Shown here piece after piece: positions 7,125 through 16,455 of a stretch of 34,090 nucleotides of DNA. Origin of the DNA: CAZLHO01 sp964559455 (GTDB lineage Bacteria; Krumholzibacteriota; Krumholzibacteriia; LZORAL124-64-63). Made by a program: the position numbers and the translations under genes. The DNA lies in NCBI GenBank assembly GCA_964559455.1, contig CAZLHO010000031.1, positions 1 through 34,090 of the forward strand, in the 5' to 3' direction. Position 1 is the first letter of the stretch, and every line of letters starts with the position of its first letter. The notes under the pieces are model-generated. The model ran no database searches. It saw nothing but the letters and a program-made list of their open reading frames with translations, and was not told where the DNA came from.

Positions 7125-9878
7125 TCAGTCTGTGATGTTCCCGTCGCCGTCGATCGCCTGGATTGCGCCCAGGCCCAGCCCCGAGAGCTGGGGCTCGACC
7201 TGCTCGCGATCGCCGACAACGATCCAGACCAGGTCGTCGGGACTGACCACGGCCGCGGCCGCGGCCTGGACCTCGTGGCGGGTCAGATCCCGCACCCGTG
7301 CGCCGTAGCGCCGGTAGTAGTCGTCGGCCAGACCGAAGCGGGTGATGTCCGAAAGCGAGTTCAGCACGGCGCCGCTGGTCTCCCAACGGCCCGGCAGCTC
7401 CAGGGTCTTGGCGGACAGGGTCCGGGCGTGCTCCTCGGCGGTCACGGGGCGGTCGCCCAGGATCTCCGTCATTTCGCGGCGGATCTCGACGATCGTCGCG
7501 CCGGTCTGGTCCATCTGGACCGAAGTCATGGCCAGCAGCGGCCGCTGGCCCTTGGTGTCGACCAGCTGGACGCGGGCGCCGTAGGTCCAGTGCTTGTCCT
7601 CGCGCAGGTTCATGTTCAGCCGCGAGGTGAAGCTGCCGCCCAGCAGCCGGATCATCGCCTCGCCGGCGACCTCGTCGATGGCCCCGACATGCGGCGCCAG
7701 GCTGCCGGCGATGACTACCGACTGGGGCGCTCCCGGCCGGTCCAGGACGAAGACGCGGCCGGCGTTCCGCGGCGCCACGTCATCGATGCTCTTGGCGGGA
7801 ACCTCGCCCGGCTCCCAGTTGCGGAAGAGGCGCTCCAGGCGGGGCTGCAGTTCGGCCATCGTGATGTCGCCCGCGACCAGCAGCCTGGCGTTGTCGGGCT
7901 TGAACCAGGTCGCATGGAAGTCCACGAGGTCGGCGCGGTCGAAGCCGCTGATCGAGACCTCGCTGCCCCGGCCCGAGAAAGGCGCCGCATAGGCGTGGCC
8001 GCGGCCGTAGAGCAGCTGCGGCGTGACGCGGAAAGCCAGCCCGTAGGGAGCCACCTTGTCCCTCTGGATCGCCACCAGCTGCTGCCGGCGCAGGCGCTCC
8101 AGTTCCTCGACGGGGAAGCTGGGGTTCAGCACCACGTCGGCGAAGAGCTCCAGCGACGGCTGCAGGTTCTCCTTCAGGGCCGAAAGGAAGATGCTGGAGA
8201 AGTCCAGGCCGGAGAAGGAGGCCAGGCGCGCGCCCAGCAGGTCGCATTCCTCGCTGATCTCCATGGCCGTGCGGCTGCGGGTGCCCTCGTCGAGCATGTC
8301 CTGCACCAGCTGGGCCAGGCCCCAGCGCTCGGGCCCGCCGTCGGCGGCGTAGCCGGCGTCGATCTCCAGCTGGAACTGGACCACGGGCACGGCGTGCCGC
8401 TCGGCGAGGACGATCTCCAGGCCGTTCGAGAGGGTGGCCCGCTGCAGGTCGGGGAATCCGGCCAGGGGCGGCTCGCCGACCGCCGGCAGGCCGCTGCGGT
8501 CCACGTCCTCGCCCGCGGCGACGAACTCGCCGTAGGGCGTGATGGTCAGCACGTAGACCCCGTCGTCCAGCCACGCGCGTGCGGTCTCGTGCAGGTCGCG
8601 GCGGCCGACCGCGCGCACCCGGCCGAGCATCGTCCGGTAGTGCTGCGGGTCGCCGGCGTAGGTCATGCCGCGGCAGAGGATGTCCGACTTGCCGCCGAAG
8701 CCGCCGATGCGCTCGCTGCCGCGCACGAAGCGGGCCAGGTACTGGTTCCGCACCCGCTCCACTTCCCTGGCCTCGGGACCCTTCTCCAGGAAGCGCGCCA
8801 GTTCCTCGTCGATCGCCCGCTCCACCCCGGCGATGTCCGCGTCCGGCTTCGCGTCGACCCGGATCACGAAGAGGCCGGCGATCTCGCGGTCGTCGATATA
8901 GGCCCGGGCGTCCGTGGCGATCTGGTCCTCGTAGACCAGGCGCTGGTAGAGTCGGGAATTCTTGCCGCCGCCGAGCACGTCCGATACCAGGTCCAGGTAG
9001 TCGCTCTCGGCCGTACCCCACTGCGGGATGTTCCAGACCTTGTAGATGCGGGCCTGGGGCACGCGGTCCTGCACCGTCTCGCGCTGCTCGCCGCTGCGCT
9101 TGGCGATCCAGGCCTGCGGACGGGCCACCGGATCGATGGGCGGGATGTGCCCGAAGAATTCGTTCGCCTTGGCCAGGGCGGTCTCGGCGTCGATGTCGCC
9201 GGCCAGGCAGATCACGGCGTTGTTGGGGCCGTAGTAGCGATCGTACCAGGCGTGCACGTCCTCGAGCGAAGCCGCCTCCAGGTCCTCCATCGAGCCGATC
9301 ACCGTCCACGAATAGGGGTGTCCCGGCGGGAAGCAGGCGCGGGTGATCATCTCCTCGGAGCAGGCGTAGGGCTCGTTGTCGCCCTCCCGCTTCTCGTTCA
9401 TCACCACTTCGCGCTGTTCGTCCAGGCGGTCCTGGTCGACGGCGGCCTTCATGTAGGCCATGCGGTCCGACTCCATCCACAGGCAGAGGTCCAGGGCCGA
9501 GACCGGCACGTTCTCGAAGTAGTTCGTGCGGTCCTCGCTGGTGGTGCCGTTCAGGCCGGTGGCCCCGGCCTCCTCGAGCGGGAAGAAGTAGTCGCTGTTG
9601 TAGTGCTCGCTGCCGTTGAACATCAGGTGCTCGTAGAGGTGGGCGAAGCCGGTGCGACCGGGCTTCTCGTTCTTCGAGCCCACGTGGTACCAGACGTTGA
9701 AGGCGACGATGGGCGCCTTGTGATCCTCGTGCACGAGCACGGTCAGCCCGTTGTCGAGCACGTACTTCTGGCAGGGGATCTCGACGGGGAGGTCGGCGGC
9801 CGCGGCCGCTGCCACCGAGAGGACCGGGAGGACGAGAAGGAGCAGGATCGCCCGTCGGTCCGGACTCTTGCGAGACAT
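7125..9878 (-). CDS. Secreted M16 family zinc metallopeptidase (two-domain)
   Basis: This is a 917-residue exported peptidase of the pitrilysin/insulinase family. The ATG at 9878 follows AGGAGGT and starts a signal peptide (core 11-27, Ala-rich, cleavage near 28). The N-terminal half has the inverted zinc motif HLYEH (80-84), and the third ligand is likely Glu162 in 'VVMNEKRE', at the spacing usual for M16. The C-terminal half (from about residue 440) repeats the fold, but the equivalent position reads 'LAQLVQDML' with no HxxEH, so it should be the non-catalytic clamp half. The family degrades peptides in the periplasm or outside the cell. The gene appears monocistronic: a hairpin sits upstream and a strong terminator downstream. 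The natural substrate is unknown. Confidence 0.93.
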   Translation of the reverse strand: MSRKSPDRRAILLLLVLPVLSVAAAAAADLPVEIPCQKYVLDNGLTVLVHEDHKAPIVAFNVWYHVGSKNEKPGRTGFAHLYEHLMFNGSEHYNSDYFFPLEEAGATGLNGTTSEDRTNYFENVPVSALDLCLWMESDRMAYMKAAVDQDRLDEQREVVMNEKREGDNEPYACSEEMITRACFPPGHPYSWTVIGSMEDLEAASLEDVHAWYDRYYGPNNAVICLAGDIDAETALAKANEFFGHIPPIDPVARPQAWIAKRSGEQRETVQDRVPQARIYKVWNIPQWGTAESDYLDLVSDVLGGGKNSRLYQRLVYEDQIATDARAYIDDREIAGLFVIRVDAKPDADIAGVERAIDEELARFLEKGPEAREVERVRNQYLARFVRGSERIGGFGGKSDILCRGMTYAGDPQHYRTMLGRVRAVGRRDLHETARAWLDDGVYVLTITPYGEFVAAGEDVDRSGLPAVGEPPLAGFPDLQRATLSNGLEIVLAERHAVPVVQFQLEIDAGYAADGGPERWGLAQLVQDMLDEGTRSRTAMEISEECDLLGARLASFSGLDFSSIFLSALKENLQPSLELFADVVLNPSFPVEELERLRRQQLVAIQRDKVAPYGLAFRVTPQLLYGRGHAYAAPFSGRGSEVSISGFDRADLVDFHATWFKPDNARLLVAGDITMAELQPRLERLFRNWEPGEVPAKSIDDVAPRNAGRVFVLDRPGAPQSVVIAGSLAPHVGAIDEVAGEAMIRLLGGSFTSRLNMNLREDKHWTYGARVQLVDTKGQRPLLAMTSVQMDQTGATIVEIRREMTEILGDRPVTAEEHARTLSAKTLELPGRWETSGAVLNSLSDITRFGLADDYYRRYGARVRDLTRHEVQAAAAAVVSPDDLVWIVVGDREQVEPQLSGLGLGAIQAIDGDGNITD

Positions 9879-9934
9879 GGAAACCTCCTGGGTGGTGACG
9901 AGACGGGGACAACCCGGTCTGTACGCAGAACAGT

Positions 9935-9969
9935 CCCCCGGGGTTGCGCGCGCCGGGACGCCCCGGGGG
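9935..9969 (-). terminator. Hairpin after the molybdenum hydroxylase operon
   Basis: A perfect 9-bp inverted repeat (CCCCCGGGG at 9935-9943 and CCCCGGGGG at 9961-9969, 17-base loop that is itself GC-rich) begins 22 bases past the last stop of the operon. No T tract follows on the minus strand. It separates the operon from the M16 peptidase gene that follows. Confidence 0.45.
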
Positions 9970-9991
9970 GAATCGGATCGGAAGGAAGGGC

Positions 9992-11410
9992 TCAGGTGAT
10001 CAGGTCCGTGAGGAAGCGGGTCAGCAGGGTGCCGACGACGTGGCGGCGGTAGGCCCCCGTCGAGCGGATGTCGTCGATGGGCTTGACCTCGGCGGCGGCC
10101 ATCCGGCCGGCCTCGGCGGCCACGTCCCCCGCCAGGAAACGCCCCTCCAACCACTCGGCGACTCCGGCCAGCAGCACGGCCGTGGGAGCGACGCTGCCGG
10201 CGGCCACGCGCACGTCGCGCAGACGGCCCTCCCCGTCCAGCCGGGCCCGGCAGGCCAGGCTGGCCTTGGCGATGGCCTGGGCCTGGCGAGTGCCCACCTT
10301 GTAGAAGGCCTGGCGGCACCCCGCCGGCTGGGCGGGCACGTGCACGGCGACCAGCAGTTCGTCGGCGGCGAGCGCGGTCTCGCGGTAGCGCCCGGAGAAT
10401 TCGGTCAGAGGAAGACGGCGGCGGCCGGCGGGACCGGCCAGCTCGACTTCGGCGTCGAGGATCAGCAGCGGCGGCAAGCCGTCGGCGGCGGGCGAGGCGG
10501 TGACGAGGTTGCCGCCCAGGGTCGCCCGGTTGCGCACCGCCGGCGCGCCCACGCGCATGGCGGCCGCGGCCAGGGCCGGGGCCCGGCGTCCGACCAGGGA
10601 ATCCATGGCCAGCTCGGAAAATGTCGTACAGGCGCCGATCACCAGGCCCTCGGCCTCACCGCGCACGCCGCGCAGTTCAGAGAGCCGGCTGAGATCGAGC
10701 ACGGCCGCGGGATGCGGACGCCCCAGGCCGAACTCCACGGCCAGGTCGGTAGCCCCGGCCACGGGCAGCATGCGGGAGCCCTCGACCCGCAGGCGGGCCA
10801 GGGCGTCGGCCAGATCGTCGGGAACGACCACGCGCACGCTCTCGGCCAGACCCGGCTGGGGCGGGCCGGCGGGATCGACGTCCTCGTGCAGCCCGTCGCC
10901 GTCGCTCTCCGGGGCCGGGGGCGATGAGGGAGGATCGTTCTCCTCGCGGTATCGGTGGTACTCGGCCGCCCGGGCCACGGCGTCGATGACGCGGCCGTAG
11001 CCGGTGCAGCGGCAAAGGTTCCCCGAGAGGCCCTCGCGGATGGCGTCGCGATCCGGCGCGGCGGTCCGGTCGAGCAGGGCGCGCGCGGCGACGGCGATCC
11101 CCGGCATGCAGAATCCGCACTGGATGGCGTTGCCCGCCACCAGGGCCGTCTGCACGGGATCGGGCTTGGCCACCGTGCCCAGGCCCTCGGCGGTGCGCAC
11201 GTCCCGCCCGTGGGCCTGGAAGGCCGGCACCAGGCAGGCGTTGACCAGGCGACCGTCGAGCAGGACGCTGCAGGCGCCGCATTCGCCCTCGCCGCAACCC
11301 TCCTTGGCCGCGGTCAGGTCCAGATCCTCGCGCAGGATGTCCAGCAGATGGCGCAGCGGATGGGTCGATACGACCCGAGGCTCCCCGTTGACGGTCAGGG
11401 CGATCTTCAC
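9992..11410 (-). CDS. Molybdenum hydroxylase fused 2Fe-2S / FAD subunit (XdhA-type)
   Basis: This 472-residue subunit combines the two electron-transfer modules of the xanthine dehydrogenase family. Residues 1-85 form a ferredoxin-like 2Fe-2S domain with Cys39, Cys44, Cys47 and Cys59. Residues 86-155 form the second 2Fe-2S domain with Cys98, Cys101, Cys133 and Cys135 ('QCGFC', 'CRC'). After an acidic Pro-rich linker (158-188), the FAD domain carries 'AGATDL' (219-224) and 'RNRATLGGNL' (293-302). This order is that of bacterial XdhA. The GTG start at 11410 overlaps the stop of the upstream Mo subunit by four bases (GTGA). Its partner is most likely the Mo subunit at 11407-13692. No XdhC-type maturation gene is in the window. 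Confidence 0.92.
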   Translation of the reverse strand: MKIALTVNGEPRVVSTHPLRHLLDILREDLDLTAAKEGCGEGECGACSVLLDGRLVNACLVPAFQAHGRDVRTAEGLGTVAKPDPVQTALVAGNAIQCGFCMPGIAVAARALLDRTAAPDRDAIREGLSGNLCRCTGYGRVIDAVARAAEYHRYREENDPPSSPPAPESDGDGLHEDVDPAGPPQPGLAESVRVVVPDDLADALARLRVEGSRMLPVAGATDLAVEFGLGRPHPAAVLDLSRLSELRGVRGEAEGLVIGACTTFSELAMDSLVGRRAPALAAAAMRVGAPAVRNRATLGGNLVTASPAADGLPPLLILDAEVELAGPAGRRRLPLTEFSGRYRETALAADELLVAVHVPAQPAGCRQAFYKVGTRQAQAIAKASLACRARLDGEGRLRDVRVAAGSVAPTAVLLAGVAEWLEGRFLAGDVAAEAGRMAAAEVKPIDDIRSTGAYRRHVVGTLLTRFLTDLIT

Positions 11411-13692
11411 GGCGTCTCACTCCCGTCGGCGCCGGCGTCCCGGGCCAGGCTCAGCTCCAGCAGTCTCTCGGGCGAGACCGGCAGTTCGGAGACGGAGAGG
11501 CCGACCGCGTCCTGCACCGACGCGGCCAAGGCCGGGGCGCAGCCGTTCATCGGCAGCTCCCCCAGGCCCTTGGCCCCGAAGGGGCCGCGCGAGCTGGGCA
11601 ACTCGGCAAGGTCCACCACCATCTCGGGTGTGTCCAGGGTCGTGGGGATGATGTAGGTGGCCAGACGGTCGTTGAGATAGCGGCCGCTACGGGTCTTGAT
11701 CTCCTCGAGCGCGCCCCAGCCCAGGGCCTGCAGCGAGCCGCCCTCGACCTGACCGGCGGCCAGCACGGGGTGGATCGCCCGGCCGATCTCGACGACCGCG
11801 GTCAGGCGCAGGGGACGCACCTCGAAGGTGTCGGGATCGACGGCGGTCTCGATCACGTTGCAGCCCCAGGAATAGGCTTGGTAGGCACTGCCGCGGTGGG
11901 TCTCGGCGTCCCACTCCTGGCCCGGCGGCGGCGCGTAGCGGGCCTCGATGGTGGTCTCGCCGACGACGCGGTCGGCGACCGCGGCGAAATCCCCCAGGTC
12001 GCGGTCGCCGCTGCGGAAGCGCCCATCCTTGAACTCCAGGGCCTGTTCGGGAAGCCCCTCGGCGTCGCCCAGGGCGCGGCGGACCTTGGCGAAGAGCTTC
12101 TCGCAGGCCTCGAGCAGAACCCGGCCCACGACCATCGTGGTGCGGGAGGCGACGGTGGGCCCGCTGTTCGGCACGATCGTCGTGTCGGGAGGCGCCAGCC
12201 AGATGCGCTCTGCGGGCAGGCCCAGCGCCTCGGCGGCGATCATCGGCAGCACGGTGCCGGCGCCCTGGCCCATCTCGACGTTGCTGGTCAGGATCTCGAG
12301 CTGTCCGCCGCCCCAGCGCACGCGCAGCCGGGTCGCGATGCGGTCCTCGCCGTCGCCCGTGAAGCCGCAGCCGTGGAAAAAGAGCGAGACGCCCGTCCCC
12401 CGCCGCTCGTGGCCGGCCGGAGCGGTTTCAGGGCCTGTCCGACGCGCCAGTTCGAGCGCCCGGTCCAGGACCAGGCGGACGGCGCGAGCGTCTGCAAGGA
12501 CCTGGCCCGTGGGCAACGCGTCCCCGTCGACGAGCAGGTTGCGGCGCCGGATCTCCACCGGATCGATGCCGAGTTCGGCCGCGATCCGGTCCATCTGCCG
12601 CTCGACGGCGAAGATGGCCTGGGGAACGCCGAAGCCCCGGAAGGCCCCGTTCGGCGGCGTGTTCGTGGCCACGGCCCGGCCTCGGATGCGCACGCAGGGC
12701 ACGCGGTAGACGCCGGCGGCGTGGAGGATGCAGCGCGAGAGGACCACCGGGCTCAGCGTCGTGAAGGCGCCGGCGTCCAGCACCACGTCGATCTCCGCGG
12801 CGGTGATCACCCCGTCCTCGCGGACGGCGGTGCGATGACTGATCCGCGAGGGATGACGCTTCGGCGTGACCGCCAGGTCCTCGTGGCGATCCATGATCAT
12901 GCGCACCGGGGCGCGCGCGGCCAGGGCCAGCTGCGCGGCCTCCAGAGCCAGGATCGAGGGATAATCCTCCTTGCCGCCGAAGGCGCCGCCGGTGACGGTC
13001 TGGCGGACGACGACCATGTCCTCGGCCAGGCCGAGACCGACCGAGAGGGCCCGGTGCACGTAGTAGGGGCATTGCAGCGAACCCTGCACGATCACCCCGC
13101 CGTCGGGATGCGGCGAGGCGATGACCCCCTGCGTCTCGAGGTAGAGCTGCTCCTGCAGTCCGGTGTGATAGACCCCCTCGACCACGCGGTCGCCGGCGGC
13201 GAAACCCGCTGCGAGGTCGCCGTTCTCGACCGTGTAGTCGGCGATCACGTTGTCGCGGCCGGGAACGACCGGCGCGCCTGCCAGGGCGGCGTCCAGGTCG
13301 AGGACGGGCTCCATCGGCTCGACGTCCGGCAGCAGGGCGGCCAGCGCGGCGGCCAGGGTCGACCGGTCGGGCGCGGCGACCAAGGCCAGGGGCTGCGTGG
13401 CGAAAGTGATGTCGCGTTCGGCGAGAAGGGGCAGATCGTCGTTGATCATGGGCACGGCGTTGACGCCGCGCAGGTCGGCGGCGGTCAGGACCACGACCCG
13501 CTTCCAATCGAACCCCGGATCGCGCTCGATGCGGCGCAGGCGGCCACGGGCGACGGACGACCGGAGGACGCCTCCCACCCAGGCGCCGGTCACGTCCAGG
13601 TCGGCGACGAAGCGGGCGCCGCCGGAGACCTTGGCCCAGGCGTCCCGGCGGACGGGCGCCGTGCCCACCACGTTGTGCTTCGCCTCAGGCAT
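11407..13692 (-). CDS. Molybdenum hydroxylase large (Mo-cofactor) subunit, module B
   Basis: This 761-residue catalytic subunit of the xanthine dehydrogenase/aldehyde oxidase family would bind molybdopterin cytosine or a related dinucleotide. Visible signatures are 'GGAFGGKE' (235-242), 'GAFRGFGVPQ' (349-358), 'EMGQGAGT' in the cofactor region, and 'GPFGAKGLGE' with the likely base-catalyst Glu712. Glu242 and Arg352 match in motif context the two residues that position purines in xanthine dehydrogenases (Glu802 and Arg880 in the bovine enzyme). This makes purine hydroxylation plausible but not proven. The form I CO-dehydrogenase loop AYxCSFR is absent. The start overlaps the previous Mo-subunit gene by eight bases and the end overlaps the fused Fe-S/FAD gene. 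Confidence 0.92.
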   Translation of the reverse strand: MPEAKHNVVGTAPVRRDAWAKVSGGARFVADLDVTGAWVGGVLRSSVARGRLRRIERDPGFDWKRVVVLTAADLRGVNAVPMINDDLPLLAERDITFATQPLALVAAPDRSTLAAALAALLPDVEPMEPVLDLDAALAGAPVVPGRDNVIADYTVENGDLAAGFAAGDRVVEGVYHTGLQEQLYLETQGVIASPHPDGGVIVQGSLQCPYYVHRALSVGLGLAEDMVVVRQTVTGGAFGGKEDYPSILALEAAQLALAARAPVRMIMDRHEDLAVTPKRHPSRISHRTAVREDGVITAAEIDVVLDAGAFTTLSPVVLSRCILHAAGVYRVPCVRIRGRAVATNTPPNGAFRGFGVPQAIFAVERQMDRIAAELGIDPVEIRRRNLLVDGDALPTGQVLADARAVRLVLDRALELARRTGPETAPAGHERRGTGVSLFFHGCGFTGDGEDRIATRLRVRWGGGQLEILTSNVEMGQGAGTVLPMIAAEALGLPAERIWLAPPDTTIVPNSGPTVASRTTMVVGRVLLEACEKLFAKVRRALGDAEGLPEQALEFKDGRFRSGDRDLGDFAAVADRVVGETTIEARYAPPPGQEWDAETHRGSAYQAYSWGCNVIETAVDPDTFEVRPLRLTAVVEIGRAIHPVLAAGQVEGGSLQALGWGALEEIKTRSGRYLNDRLATYIIPTTLDTPEMVVDLAELPSSRGPFGAKGLGELPMNGCAPALAASVQDAVGLSVSELPVSPERLLELSLARDAGADGSETP

Positions 13693-16006
13693 CGCGTTCG
13701 GCCTCCGCGGCGTCCAGGGCCGCCAGGACGTATTCCGGCAGCATGGGCAGTCGTTTCATCCGGACGCCGACCGCGTTGGCGACGGCGTCGGCGATGGCCG
13801 CCGGCGGCGAGTCGATGCCGATCTCGCCGACGGACTTGGCGCCGAAGGGGCCGGCCGGCTCGTCGCTGTCGACGAGCTCGACCCGGATCGAGGGCACGTC
13901 CTCGCGGGCGGGAATCCGGTAGGTCATCATGTTCCGCGTCAGCATGCGCCCTTCCTGGTCCTCGCGCACGTCTTCGAAGAGGGCCATGCCGATGCCCTGC
14001 AGCAGACCGCCCTCGACCTGGATCCTGGCGAGGTTCGGGTTGATCGCCTTGCCGCAGTCGACCGTGGCCACGAAGTCCACCAGGTCGACCTTGCCGGTCT
14101 CGACGTCCACCTCGACCTCGGCGAAGCCGGCCATGTAGGGCGGCGGCGACTGCTCGCAGAGATAGGACTCGGTCACCATCAGCTGCCGCTGGTTCTCGCT
14201 GTAGAGCAGGTCGTTCGCCAGGTCGGCCAGGGCGATCTCGCCGCCTCCCGGCGCGCTCACGACGCGGCCGTCGAAGACCACGGCCTCGACGTCGGCGTCG
14301 AAGCGACGCGCGCCCTCCTCGCGGATGAGGCGGGCCATGGCCGCGGCGGCCCGGCGCACGGCGTTGCCCGAGACGAAGGTCGTACTCGAAGCGTAGGCGC
14401 CGGTGTCGAAGGGCGTGCGGTCGGTGTCCGAAGAATAGACCAGGATGTCGGCGACGGGCACGCCCAGCTCCTCGGCCGCGATCTGGGCGAGCACGGTGTC
14501 GCTGCCGGTGCCCAGGTCGGTGGCGCCGATCAGCAGGTTGAACGAGCCCTGGTCGTTGAGCTTGAGGCAGGCCGAGGCCATGTCGATCGACGGGATGCCC
14601 GAGCCCTGCATCGCCAGGGCCATGCCCACGCCCCGCACCCTGCCGGGCGCGACCTCGCGGCGAGGGTACTTCTCGTCCCAGCCGATCATCTCCTTGCCGC
14701 GGCGGACGCATTCCTCGAGCTTGCAGCTCCGGATACTCTGGGGCACGCCCTCGGTGCCCTCGCCCATGATCGCGAAGATCGGCGAGGTCTCGCCCTCGCG
14801 GATCATGTTCCGGCGGCGCAGTTCGATCGGGTCGACGCCCAGTTCGGCGGCCAGCTCGGACATGGCCGTCTCGAGACCGTAGTTGCCCTGGATCGCCCCG
14901 TAGCCGCGGAAGGCGCCGGCGGGGCAGCGGTTGGTGTAGACGGTCTTGCCCCCGAAGCGCACCGCGTCCACGCGGTTGTAGAGGGGCAGCGACTTCGAGC
15001 CAGCCACCATGAAGACGGTCAGGGCGTGCTCGCCGTAGGCGCCGGTATCCGACAGGATCTCCATGTCGATGCCGCGCAGGGTGCCGTCGCGGTCGGCGGC
15101 CAGCGTGACGTCCACGCGCATGGGGTGGCGGGTGCAGACCGCCTCGAAGACCTCCTGCCGGCCGTAGACCATGCGCGCCGGGCGGCCCGTGCGCAGCGCG
15201 GCCAGGGCGGCGTAGAACTCGCCGTGGATGATCTGCTTGCCGCCGAAGCCGCCGCCGACGCGCGGCTTGAAGACCCGGATGTCGCGCACGGGCAGCCCCA
15301 GCCCCCGGGCCAGGATGCGCCGCACGTGCCAGGGGGCCTGCGTCGAGGTGACGACGTTCAGGCGGCCGTGCAGGTCCACGTAGGCGAAGCAGGCGTGTGG
15401 CTCCAGGGCGACGTGCTGCTGGGCCTGGGTGTAGACCCGGCTGCGGACCACGACCTCGGCGTCCCGGATCACAGCGTCCACGTCGCCGACGCTCATGGCG
15501 TAGGCCGAGGCGATGTTGCGGGCGGGGTCGAAGCCGATCGGGAAGTTCTCGTGGGCCTCGGGTTCGGGATGGACGATCTCGGCGGCGCCCTCGGCGCGCT
15601 CGTAGTCGAGCACCGGGGTCAGCACCTCGTAGTCCACCTCGATCGCGGCCAGGGCCGCCAGGGCGGCCTGTTCGGTTTCGGCGGCCACGACGGCCACCTC
15701 GTCGCCGACGTAGCGCAGGATCTCGTCCAGCAGGTAGAAGTCGCGGGGCGATGGTTCGGGGTGTCCCTGGCCGGCCCGGGTCACGATATGCCGGGGCACG
15801 TCGCGCCAGGTCAGGACGCAGGCCACGCCGGGCATGGCCTGGGCCGCCGCGGTGTCGATGGCGCGGATGCGGGCGAAGGCGTGGGGGCTGCGCAGGACCT
15901 TGACCGTCAGCGCGTCGCGGGGCGCCAGGTCGTCGGCGAAGGCGGGTCGCCCGGCCACCAGGCCCAGGCCGTCGATCTTGGGTATGGAGCGGTGGACCTC
16001 GTTCAT
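13685..16006 (-). CDS. Molybdenum hydroxylase large (Mo-cofactor) subunit, module A
   Basis: This is a second 773-residue catalytic subunit of the same superfamily, clearly diverged from its neighbour. It carries 'GGGFGGKQ' (251-258), 'GAFRGYGAIQ' (364-373), 'TDLGTGSDT' in the cofactor region, and 'GPFGAKSVGE' with likely catalytic Glu728. At the substrate-positioning site it has Gln258 where module B has Glu242, while Arg367 is kept, so the two enzymes probably differ in substrate. The ATG at 16006 overlaps the stop of the small 2Fe-2S gene (ATGA); a longer open frame upstream is the shadow of that gene. With the two genes upstream it forms a complete three-subunit FAD / Fe-S / Mo enzyme. 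Confidence 0.92.
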   Translation of the reverse strand: MNEVHRSIPKIDGLGLVAGRPAFADDLAPRDALTVKVLRSPHAFARIRAIDTAAAQAMPGVACVLTWRDVPRHIVTRAGQGHPEPSPRDFYLLDEILRYVGDEVAVVAAETEQAALAALAAIEVDYEVLTPVLDYERAEGAAEIVHPEPEAHENFPIGFDPARNIASAYAMSVGDVDAVIRDAEVVVRSRVYTQAQQHVALEPHACFAYVDLHGRLNVVTSTQAPWHVRRILARGLGLPVRDIRVFKPRVGGGFGGKQIIHGEFYAALAALRTGRPARMVYGRQEVFEAVCTRHPMRVDVTLAADRDGTLRGIDMEILSDTGAYGEHALTVFMVAGSKSLPLYNRVDAVRFGGKTVYTNRCPAGAFRGYGAIQGNYGLETAMSELAAELGVDPIELRRRNMIREGETSPIFAIMGEGTEGVPQSIRSCKLEECVRRGKEMIGWDEKYPRREVAPGRVRGVGMALAMQGSGIPSIDMASACLKLNDQGSFNLLIGATDLGTGSDTVLAQIAAEELGVPVADILVYSSDTDRTPFDTGAYASSTTFVSGNAVRRAAAAMARLIREEGARRFDADVEAVVFDGRVVSAPGGGEIALADLANDLLYSENQRQLMVTESYLCEQSPPPYMAGFAEVEVDVETGKVDLVDFVATVDCGKAINPNLARIQVEGGLLQGIGMALFEDVREDQEGRMLTRNMMTYRIPAREDVPSIRVELVDSDEPAGPFGAKSVGEIGIDSPPAAIADAVANAVGVRMKRLPMLPEYVLAALDAAEAERDA

Positions 16007-16455
16007 CGCGCCTCCTCCAGGTACCTGCGGATGGCCCTCAATTGGCCGACGTAGCCGGTGCAGCGACAGAGGTTGCCGGAGAGGTAGTGGTTGATCTCCT
16101 CGTCCGTGGGATCTTCCAGTTCCCGGCTCATGGCGACGACCGCCACCACCAGGCCCGGGCTGCAGAATCCACACTGGTCGGCGCCCTCGGCCGTCAGCGT
16201 GGCGCCCAGGCGCAGAGCCTCCTCGGCCAGGCCCTCGACGGTGGTCACGGCGTGCCCGGCGACGCGGGGGGCGGGCACGGCGCAGGCCGGAACGGGCTTG
16301 CCGTCCAGCAGCACCGTGCAGGTGCCGCAGACGCCGGTGTCGCAGCCGCGCTTGACGCTCGGGGCCCCGTTGCGGCGCAGCACTTCCAGCAGCATCTCGC
16401 CGGGATCGGCCTCGCAGACCCGCGGCGCTCCGTTCAGTTCGAATTCGATCTTCAT
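16003..16455 (-). CDS. Molybdenum hydroxylase small 2Fe-2S subunit
   Basis: This 150-residue protein has the standard two-cluster layout of XDH-family small subunits. The ferredoxin-like cluster uses Cys38, Cys43, Cys46 and Cys58; the second uses Cys95, Cys98, Cys130 and Cys132 ('QCGFCSPG', 'GNLCRCTGY'). It passes electrons from the Mo centre to FAD. The ATG at 16455 overlaps the stop of the FAD subunit gene (ATGA), and its own stop overlaps the Mo subunit gene in the same way. Length is normal for the family. Confidence 0.95.
   Translation of the reverse strand: MKIEFELNGAPRVCEADPGEMLLEVLRRNGAPSVKRGCDTGVCGTCTVLLDGKPVPACAVPAPRVAGHAVTTVEGLAEEALRLGATLTAEGADQCGFCSPGLVVAVVAMSRELEDPTDEEINHYLSGNLCRCTGYVGQLRAIRRYLEEAR

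Noticed and set aside
9911..9934. CTGT-N7-ACAG-like half sites upstream of the M16 gene as an operator
   Set aside because: Only four-base arms match and no second copy is seen, which is not above chance.
7071..10052. A 993-codon plus-strand open frame
   Set aside because: It is antisense to the M16 peptidase gene and shows only compositional bias; it also spans the terminator at 7074-7105.
11407..16006. Carbon monoxide dehydrogenase identity for the Mo subunits
   Set aside because: The form I CoxL loop AYxCSFR is not present in either protein; both have GAFRG(F/Y)G as in xanthine dehydrogenase and related hydroxylases.
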